This document shows positions 16,375 through 20,498 of a stretch of 20,498 bases of DNA, in pieces; position 1 is the stretch's first letter; each line of letters begins with the position of its first letter. The notes beneath the pieces were generated by a model. It was not told where the DNA came from. It was given only the letters and a program-made list of their open reading frames with translations, and did not search any database. Location of the stretch: contig CAMDKT010000024.1 in assembly GCA_945900935.1 (NCBI GenBank), positions 1-20,498 on the forward strand. The letters run 5' to 3'. Source of the stretch: Candidatus Sulfopaludibacter sp. SbA3 (GTDB lineage: Bacteria > Acidobacteriota > Terriglobia > Bryobacterales > Bryobacteraceae). Both the position numbers and the translations under genes were made by a program.

Positions 16375-17157
16375 CCTCTTCAGATTCTAGCTGAGCCACA
16401 AAAGCCAATCCCAGGTAGCGAATCCTAGGGTCACAAGCAGCATCAAAAACGAAAAGAGGCAACCTGAGCCAGCAGAACTGCGATTGCAGCGAGCATGCAC
16501 TGCCTCATCACCAAGTGCCCATGTGCCGTGGATACGTAATAGGGGAAATTTACAGACCTGACAATACCCCGTTCCATCCTGGCTTTTCTTCTGACTGAGG
16601 GAGTTTGCGCGACCGCACTTCTGGCATGGTGTTGATCGATGTTTTTGTTTGGGAAAATAATCAGTCCATCCACCGGAATCTGTATATTCTCTATAGCCAT
16701 CGACAATTCTATGTGTGTCTCGGCCCCAAGAAGCATCCTTCGGTTGATCTCTGACGATGTACAGCGATGGTGCTTTTGCTAGCCCGTACTCTCTGGCATT
16801 AATTGGTGATCCACAATCCCAACAGGGGGCGCTGACATCGGGAAAGAGCGCCAACAAGCACTCCTTATGAACAAACTTGTCGTCTCGCACCGATTCGTCT
16901 GAGTCCGAATACTTCCGCTCAGTGTTGTAAACTCTCACTGCGTCCGAAAGTCGAATGATCTTCTTGCATACTCTACAGACTTGGCCCTTGGGATCACATT
17001 GGCAGCTCGGACACGCGTACGCCTTGTCGCTTACGGTGCCGCCGCATTCAACGCATTTCTTGAGGGCCATTTCTTCCTAAGCTCTCTCTAAAACGATATG
17101 CAGTGTGACACGTTATGGCTGCCCGCATGTTGGGCCATCCAGCTTGCGGCGACTTCA
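16375..17157 (-). mobile_element. 783-bp insertion carrying a zinc-ribbon gene
   Basis: The segment splits a cupin reading frame and is bordered by the 7-bp repeat GAAGCCA. It holds one minus-strand gene that fills almost all of it and no transposase or integrase. I see no convincing terminal inverted repeats. By eye it is richer in A+T than its surroundings. It may be a cargo-type or non-autonomous insert, or the product of illegitimate recombination. Confidence 0.5.
16387..17070 (-). CDS. Zinc-ribbon protein with C-terminal membrane anchor, unknown function
   Basis: 227 residues, not recognised as a named family. Cysteine pairs are at C6/C9 and C20/C23 (a zinc-ribbon opening, KKCVECGG ... 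YACPSCQC), C32/C35 with H68/C71, C83/C86, C149/C152, and C170/C173 with H192/C195. The C-x2-C ... H-x2-C arrangement occurs twice, like LIM-type fingers. Residues ~203-225 (GCLFSFLMLLVTLGFATWDWLLWL) form one transmembrane helix at the very end, so the fingers are probably cytoplasmic. AGGAAG stands just before ATG 17070. The base composition is lower in G+C than neighbours and the gene lies inside an insertion, both pointing to transfer. Confidence 0.8.
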   Translation of the reverse strand: MALKKCVECGGTVSDKAYACPSCQCDPKGQVCRVCKKIIRLSDAVRVYNTERKYSDSDESVRDDKFVHKECLLALFPDVSAPCWDCGSPINAREYGLAKAPSLYIVRDQPKDASWGRDTHRIVDGYREYTDSGGWTDYFPKQKHRSTPCQKCGRANSLSQKKSQDGTGYCQVCKFPLLRIHGTWALGDEAVHARCNRSSAGSGCLFSFLMLLVTLGFATWDWLLWLS

Positions 17158-17164
17158 GAAGCCA
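17158..17164. repeat. 7-bp direct repeat, right copy
   Basis: GAAGCCA, the partner of 16368-16374. It ends the intact 5' part of the cupin gene. Confidence 0.55.
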
Positions 17165-17254
17165 ATAAACTCCGGCGCTTAAACTTGCCGTTCGCAGAAA
17201 TTCGACGTAAGCCTTACCATCCTTGCGTAGCGCGGAAAAATGGTGGAACTCCAT
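17158..17254 (-). pseudogene. Cupin protein gene, 5' part (interrupted)
   Basis: From ATG 17254 (CCGGA just before it) the minus strand reads MEFHHFSALRKDGKAYVEFL, RTASLSAGVYWL. This is the usual N-terminus of the small cupins whose C-terminal part sits at 16153-16374. Joining them at the 7-bp repeat gives ...AGVYWL-PTGGTDSQAPHRE... with no frame change, a 103-residue protein. Past the junction the frame runs into the insert (LKSPQAGWPN...) and loses the family pattern. Confidence 0.75.
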
Positions 17255-17313
17255 TCCGGATACTAGAATAGAATAAAAATGACCCTGTGTGCAACACGGC
17301 AGGTACCTCCACA

Positions 17314-17529
17314 ATGCAAGCAAACGACATCATCGTAAAGGATCCGGACATCCTCGGAGGAACTCCAGTCTTCGTTGGTACACGCGTCCCCTTTCAGGCA
17401 CTGCTGGACTACCTGGAGGGCGGCGAGACGCTCGACGAATTTCTGGACGATTTCCCCACCGTATCAAAGGACGCGGCGGTTGACGCTCTCGAATTGGCGA
17501 AATCACTGCTTGTCGGCCAATTGGGATGA
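17314..17529 (+). CDS. DUF433 family antitoxin
   Basis: 71 residues. It has the DUF433 pattern: IIVKDPDILGGTPVFVGTRVPFQALLDYLEGGETLDEFLDDFPTVSKDAAVDALELAK, a winged-helix-like DNA-binding fold. These proteins are commonly paired with DUF5615 PIN-like toxins and repress their own operon. The following gene overlaps its stop by four bases (ATGA), which supports the pairing. The start ATG 17314 gives a protein of normal length; no strong Shine-Dalgarno is seen. An A+T-rich stretch (TAGAATAGAATAAAAAT, 17264-17280) upstream could hold its promoter. Confidence 0.88.
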   Translation: MQANDIIVKDPDILGGTPVFVGTRVPFQALLDYLEGGETLDEFLDDFPTVSKDAAVDALELAKSLLVGQLG

Positions 17530-17849
17530 AGATTCTGCTGGACGAGTGCATTCCGCGCAAGCTCAAATACGCACTCCCCGAGCATGAGTGTCAAACTGTG
17601 CCCGAAGCGGGAATGGCGAACCAGAAAAATGGAATCCTGCTTTCGTTAGCCGAAAACGCCGGTTTTGATCTCTTCCTCACCGTGGACAAGGGTCTCCAGT
17701 ACGAGCAGAATCTGGCTGGCCGCCGTATCGCAATACTTATTGTTCGCGCCAGATCGAACCGCTTGAAGGATCTATTGCCGCACATGCAAGCGTGCCGCGT
17801 CATCATGAATTCCATCAAGCCGGGTCAGCTCGCCCGGATCGGCAAATAG
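17526..17849 (+). CDS. DUF5615 PIN-like putative toxin
   Basis: 107 residues. The start MKILLDECIPRKLKYALPEH with Asp6-Glu7, the middle GILLSLAENAGFDLFLTVDKGLQYEQN with Asp54, and IAILIVRARSNRLKDLLPHM are typical for DUF5615/Mut7-C-like PIN-fold proteins, in which the acidic residues would bind metal for RNA cleavage. It is probably the toxin of a type II pair with the preceding DUF433 protein. Activity is not proven for most members. It converges with the HicB-like gene. Confidence 0.85.
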   Translation: MKILLDECIPRKLKYALPEHECQTVPEAGMANQKNGILLSLAENAGFDLFLTVDKGLQYEQNLAGRRIAILIVRARSNRLKDLLPHMQACRVIMNSIKPGQLARIGK

Positions 17850-17894
17850 TCATCGGCCGGTAACGCTCAACGCAGGGAAGCCATGCCGCTTCAC
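17850..17894 (-). pseudogene. Possible hicA start remnant
   Basis: A GTG overlapping the hicB-like stop (GTGA) opens a 14-codon frame, VKRHGFPALSVTGR, before a TGA directly beside the end of the DUF5615 gene. The LP/FP-x-[LV]-TG-[KR] beginning is like that of HicA/YcfA proteins, and the coupling is as expected for a HicB-HicA pair. It is too short to be sure. Confidence 0.3.
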
Positions 17895-18160
17895 CTCTGA
17901 GCAATCCCAGCGTAAATCGACAGCGGCATCAGCTCGATAAGATCGGCGTCCGGGCACGATGCGTCGTTAACCGGCACTGGTAATGGTTTGCCCTCTTCCA
18001 GCAGCAGTTGCGCCAAGTCTTCGAGGGCGCTGGCGATCATGAGCCTGGCGTCCGGCAGGTCGAAGCCCTGCGTCACCGCTCCCGGGAAGTCAAGGGCTTC
18101 AGCAATTACCATTTCACCCGGCGAACCCGGTAGATAAAATGCCACATGGTACTTGAGCAT
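17891..18160 (-). CDS. HicB-like antitoxin domain protein
   Basis: 89 residues. The HicB-type core is MLKYHVAFYLPG, MVIAEALDFPGAVTQGFDLPDARLMIASALEDLAQLLLEEGKPLPVP: a three-stranded sheet followed by a helix and the EEGKPLP ending. No DNA-binding helix-turn-helix or ribbon-helix-helix domain follows the core. HicB proteins neutralise HicA mRNA interferases. No intact hicA is beside it; only a possible 14-codon remnant overlaps its stop. Start is ATG 18160, with no Shine-Dalgarno but a TATAAT just upstream. Confidence 0.75.
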   Translation of the reverse strand: MLKYHVAFYLPGSPGEMVIAEALDFPGAVTQGFDLPDARLMIASALEDLAQLLLEEGKPLPVPVNDASCPDADLIELMPLSIYAGIAQR

Positions 18161-18166
18161 GTACTT

Positions 18167-18193
18167 ATTATAATCGGCGAGCTACAACATCAA
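18167..18193 (-). promoter_or_regulatory. Candidate promoter of the HicB-like gene
   Basis: On the minus strand a perfect TATAAT (18172-18167) lies six bases before the ATG at 18160, with TTGATG (18193-18188) 15 bases upstream of it as a -35. Transcription would start at about the A of the ATG, giving a leaderless mRNA. It overlaps the 3' end of the CoA-binding gene. Confidence 0.35.
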
Positions 18194-18589
18194 CCGGCGG
18201 TGTTCGTTCGAAATACATCGGTCCATAACGACCTTCATCCCCGCCGCCCGCGCCCGCTCCGCCGCCTCCTCGTGAATCACATCCTGCTGCAGCCACAGAT
18301 ACGGCACGCCGAGTCCAACAGCCTCATCCACCACCGCCGGCACCGCGTCCGAATCGCGGAACACGTCCACAATGTCAACTCGAACCGGAACCTCGCTCAG
18401 CGTCGCATACGCCTTCTCGCCCAGCACCTCCGTCTCCGAAGGATTCACGGGAATAATGCGATACCCATGCTGCTGCATATACGCCGCAACCCCGTAACTC
18501 GGCCGCAATCGCTTGCTCGAAAGCCCCACCACGGCAATCGTCCGCGCCGCGCGCAGCATCTCAATCATGTCCGCGTCATTCGTCGCCAT
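18182..18589 (-). CDS. CoA-binding domain protein (YccU-like)
   Basis: 135 residues. A Rossmann-type CoA-binding domain fills the chain: TIAVVGLSSKRLRPSYGVAAYMQQHGYRIIPVNPSETEVLGEKAYATLSEVP, VDIVDVFRDSDAVPAVVDEAV, GVPYLWLQQDVIHEEAAERARAAGMKVVMDRC. This is the small stand-alone family (CoA_binding_2) related to the N-terminal domain of succinyl-CoA synthetase alpha; its cellular role is not settled. Its start overlaps the end of rluB by 14 bases, so it is the distal gene of the scpA-scpB-rluB run. A fragment of it is present at 15937-16019. Confidence 0.88.
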   Translation of the reverse strand: MATNDADMIEMLRAARTIAVVGLSSKRLRPSYGVAAYMQQHGYRIIPVNPSETEVLGEKAYATLSEVPVRVDIVDVFRDSDAVPAVVDEAVGLGVPYLWLQQDVIHEEAAERARAAGMKVVMDRCISNEHRRLML

Positions 18590-19319
18590 CGGAGGATACT
18601 TTCAGCTTCAGAATCCGGCAGAATTTGGCCACTTCTTTCGGCGTCAACGCGCGGTATTCGCGAGGCCGCAGCGCGCCCATTTCCAAAAAGCCAATCCGCA
18701 CGCGCTTGAGCTTCTCCACCAGGACGCCGAATGAATTGAACATCATTCGAATCTGATTCTGTCGGCCCTCAATCAACTGCACTTCGTACCACGGGTTAAT
18801 GGCGTGCTTCAGCTTCTTCAGCCCAGCCGGCGCCGTTTTCTTACCGCTCAAGTAAATCCCGTTCCGAAACCTCTCTTCCTCTTCGCCGGTCAACGACGCC
18901 GTCACCTTCACAACGTACGTTTTCACCAGTTCCGATTTCGCCGCCATCACCGCCTTCGCGAATTCGCCGTCGTTGGTCAACAGAATCAAACCCTCGGACG
19001 CGTAATCCAACCGCCCCACCGGATACACCCGTTGCTTCACGCCTTTCAACAGGTCCGCCACCGTCGGCCGGCCCTCCGGGTCGTACATCGTCGTGACGCA
19101 GCCGGCGGGCTTGTTCATCGCGATGTAGTGAAACTCCTGTGGAGGCCGAAGCAGTTTTCCATCCACCTTGATGTGGTCGACGCCGAACTCAGCCTTCGTG
19201 CCCATCTCGGTCACGATCTGGCCGTTGACCGTCACTCGCCCATCGGCGATCATCTGTTCCGCCTTCCGGCGGCTAGCGACGCCTGCGCTCGAGATGATTT
19301 TCTGTAAACGCTCCTGCAT
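18576..19319 (-). CDS. rluB: 23S rRNA pseudouridine synthase RluB
   Basis: 247 residues. Residues 1-55 are an S4 RNA-binding domain (MQERLQKIISSAGVASRRKAEQMI, DGRVTVNGQ). The RsuA/RluB/E/F-type synthase domain follows with HYIAMNKPAGCVTTMYDPEGRPTVADLL and the catalytic GRLDYASEGLILLTNDGE (Asp105), then QIRMMFNSFGVLVEKLKRVRIGF. The enzyme makes pseudouridine in 23S rRNA, near position 2605 in E. coli numbering; the exact target here is inferred. Four bases separate its start from the scpB stop, the common scpA-scpB-rluB order of many bacteria. Confidence 0.92.
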   Translation of the reverse strand: MQERLQKIISSAGVASRRKAEQMIADGRVTVNGQIVTEMGTKAEFGVDHIKVDGKLLRPPQEFHYIAMNKPAGCVTTMYDPEGRPTVADLLKGVKQRVYPVGRLDYASEGLILLTNDGEFAKAVMAAKSELVKTYVVKVTASLTGEEEERFRNGIYLSGKKTAPAGLKKLKHAINPWYEVQLIEGRQNQIRMMFNSFGVLVEKLKRVRIGFLEMGALRPREYRALTPKEVAKFCRILKLKVSSDGDE

Positions 19320-19322
19320 GTT

Positions 19323-20096
19323 TTATACTTTCTCAGCCGTGTCGGAGATCGGTTCCGTGGGCGGCTCTTCGGCCATCTCGTCTTCGCCGAAAGCCAGCCG
19401 CCGCAGATCTTCGAACTCTTTCAATGTCGGCAGTTCGTTAACGTTGTTGAGGCCGAACTGGACCAGAAAATCCTTCGTCGTCTTGTACAGAATCGGCTTG
19501 CCGATAACGTTCTTTCGCCCGGCTGTCGTTATCAGCTTTCGCTCCACCAGTGTCTTCAACACGCCGGCCCCCTGCACGCCCCGGATCTCCATTATCTCCG
19601 GCGCGGTAATCGGCTGCTTGTAGGCGACCACCGCCAGCGTCTCCAACGCCGCATTGGTCAATTTGAACGATGGCTTTAAATTCTTGACGAACTGGCGCAC
19701 CGCTTCATGATGCTCCGGCTTGGTCGCCATCTTGAATCCGCCGGCGATCTCGCGGATCTGTAACCCGCTTTCCGGCCGTGAAAACTCCTCCACCAGCACC
19801 GCCAACGCCGCTTCCACCCGCGCCAATGGCTGTTGCAGCGCTTGCGCCATCTGCCTAGCCTCGAGCGGCTCATCGGTGATGTAAATGACCGCTTCCAAAA
19901 TCGCCTTCAACTCGACGTCGGAAAACACCGCCGCCACGGGCTCGGCCTCTTCGCCGGGCTCCTCGGCGGGCGCTTCCGGGCCGGGCTCCTCGGCGGGCGC
20001 ATCGGGGCCGGACTCCTCGGCGGGCGCATCGGGGCCGGACTCCTCAACAGGCAATTTCTCCGCCTCTTCCCGCGGCATCACTTCTTCCGATTCCAT
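19323..20096 (-). CDS. scpB: Segregation and condensation protein ScpB
   Basis: 257 residues. Residues ~59-230 are the ScpB pair of winged-helix domains (ELKAILEAVIYITDEPLEARQMAQAL, FSRPESGLQIREIAGGFKMATKPEHHEAVRQF, TNAALETLAVVAYKQPITAPEIMEIRGVQGAGVLKTLVERKLI, GKPILYKTT). ScpB dimers join ScpA and SMC in chromosome condensation. The first ~58 residues are an acidic Pro/Ala/Glu-rich extension with four 9-residue repeats, absent from most ScpB proteins. Start ATG 20096 is three bases after the scpA stop. Confidence 0.93.
   Translation of the reverse strand: MESEEVMPREEAEKLPVEESGPDAPAEESGPDAPAEEPGPEAPAEEPGEEAEPVAAVFSDVELKAILEAVIYITDEPLEARQMAQALQQPLARVEAALAVLVEEFSRPESGLQIREIAGGFKMATKPEHHEAVRQFVKNLKPSFKLTNAALETLAVVAYKQPITAPEIMEIRGVQGAGVLKTLVERKLITTAGRKNVIGKPILYKTTKDFLVQFGLNNVNELPTLKEFEDLRRLAFGEDEMAEEPPTEPISDTAEKV
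19938..20045 (-). repeat. Four 27-bp tandem repeats in scpB
   Basis: Residues 18-53 of ScpB read as four nonamers: EESGPDAPA twice, EEPGPEAPA, and EEPGEEAEP. The bases repeat too (CTCCTCGGCGGGCGC... on the plus strand), so recent slippage is likely and unit number may vary. Confidence 0.85.
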
Positions 20097-20099
20097 CGC

Positions 20100-20498
20100 T
20101 TACTTGTATTCCTCTTCCAGCTGCGCAACGGACTCCCCGCTCGCCGCGAATTCTTCAAAACCGGTATGCCGCGTCAAGCCGATATCGCCAAAAGCCTCCG
20201 TTTGCACCAGCCGCACGGCTTGACTCTTAACCATCTCCAGAATCGCCAAAAACAACACAATCATCGCCGTCCGCGACTTCTGCCTTTCAAATAACTCCGT
20301 CGCCGATATCGATTCGCCCTGCCGCGAATGTTCCAGCTCCCTCCGCAGCATGTGAATCATATCGGGGACGGTGATGTCGTCCTTGTCCACTTCAAACTGC
20401 GGTCGGTTCTTGGCCCGGTCCAGAACCTTCTGTAGCGTCTGCACCAAGTCAAACAACGTCACTGCGAGCCCCGGTTCTTCGCCCTCGCTCAGAAAATC
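20100..20498 (-). CDS. scpA: Segregation and condensation protein ScpA, C-terminal part
   Basis: Partial: the frame is open to the window edge, so at least 132 residues of the C-terminal part are here and the start is outside. The visible part (GLAVTLFDLVQTLQKVLDRAKNRP, VPDMIHMLRREL, TAMIVLFLAILEMVKSQAVRLVQTEAFGDI) is typical kleisin ScpA ending in a winged helix that binds the SMC head. An internal GTG at 20462 is not the start. It is followed at once by scpB. Confidence 0.93.
   Translation of the reverse strand, partial: DFLSEGEEPGLAVTLFDLVQTLQKVLDRAKNRPQFEVDKDDITVPDMIHMLRRELEHSRQGESISATELFERQKSRTAMIVLFLAILEMVKSQAVRLVQTEAFGDIGLTRHTGFEEFAASGESVAQLEEEYK

Noticed and set aside
17071..17157. 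Integron attC-like site (GCCCAAC/GTTATGG-type motifs) at the edge of the insert
   Set aside because: The short motifs do not pair into the R/L box arrangement of an attC site, and no integrase or cassette array is present.
1..20498. CRISPR arrays, tRNA or rRNA genes
   Set aside because: No regularly spaced repeats and no recognisable tRNA or rRNA sequence were found on reading; the only tandem repeat is the coding one in scpB.

Overview
The window looks like a chromosomal stretch from an Acidobacteriota bacterium, probably of the Solibacter/Bryobacter group. The main reason is the first gene, whose C-terminus resembles the Solibacter-type C-terminal domain (TIGR03437 type) behind YVTN-like beta-propeller repeats. 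The G+C-rich base composition, the Tad pilus gene set and the scpA-scpB-rluB block fit the same assignment. No tool or database was used, so all names rest on recognised motifs.

Layout. (1) 76-2952, minus: a secreted double beta-propeller protein. (2) 3013-15253, plus: a nearly gap-free Tad/Flp pilus locus. It runs DUF192 protein, TPR lipoprotein (TadD-like), Flp pilin, multi-pass membrane protein, CpaB/RcpC, secretin CpaC/RcpA, TadG-like, TadE, a second TadE-like protein, CpaE/TadZ, CpaF/TadA ATPase, TadB, TadC. Many junctions are 1-4 nt ATGA/TGATG-type overlaps, so this is probably one or a few transcripts. No prepilin peptidase (CpaA/TadV) is present in the window. (3) 15254-18180: an accessory strip with an MNT nucleotidyltransferase/HEPN pair, two gene remnants copied from flanking genes, a cupin gene broken by a 783-bp insertion carrying a zinc-ribbon membrane protein, a DUF433/DUF5615 toxin-antitoxin pair, and a HicB-like protein without an intact HicA. 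(4) 18182-20498, minus: a housekeeping block transcribed scpA (cut by the window edge), scpB, rluB, CoA-binding protein.

How it works together. The pilus genes supply the pilin, the outer-membrane channel with its assembly factor and lipoprotein, the inner-membrane platform, the motor ATPase and localisation ATPase, and three minor-pilin-like proteins. The prepilin peptidase must be encoded elsewhere. ScpA/ScpB act with SMC in chromosome segregation, and RluB modifies 23S rRNA.

The most informative part is the accessory strip. A fragment of the CoA-binding gene is followed directly by a fragment of tadC, which is the order expected at the junction of an old tandem duplication of the tadC-to-CoA-binding segment. 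Next to it, a cupin reading frame can be restored exactly by removing the zinc-ribbon insert and one copy of a flanking 7-bp direct repeat.
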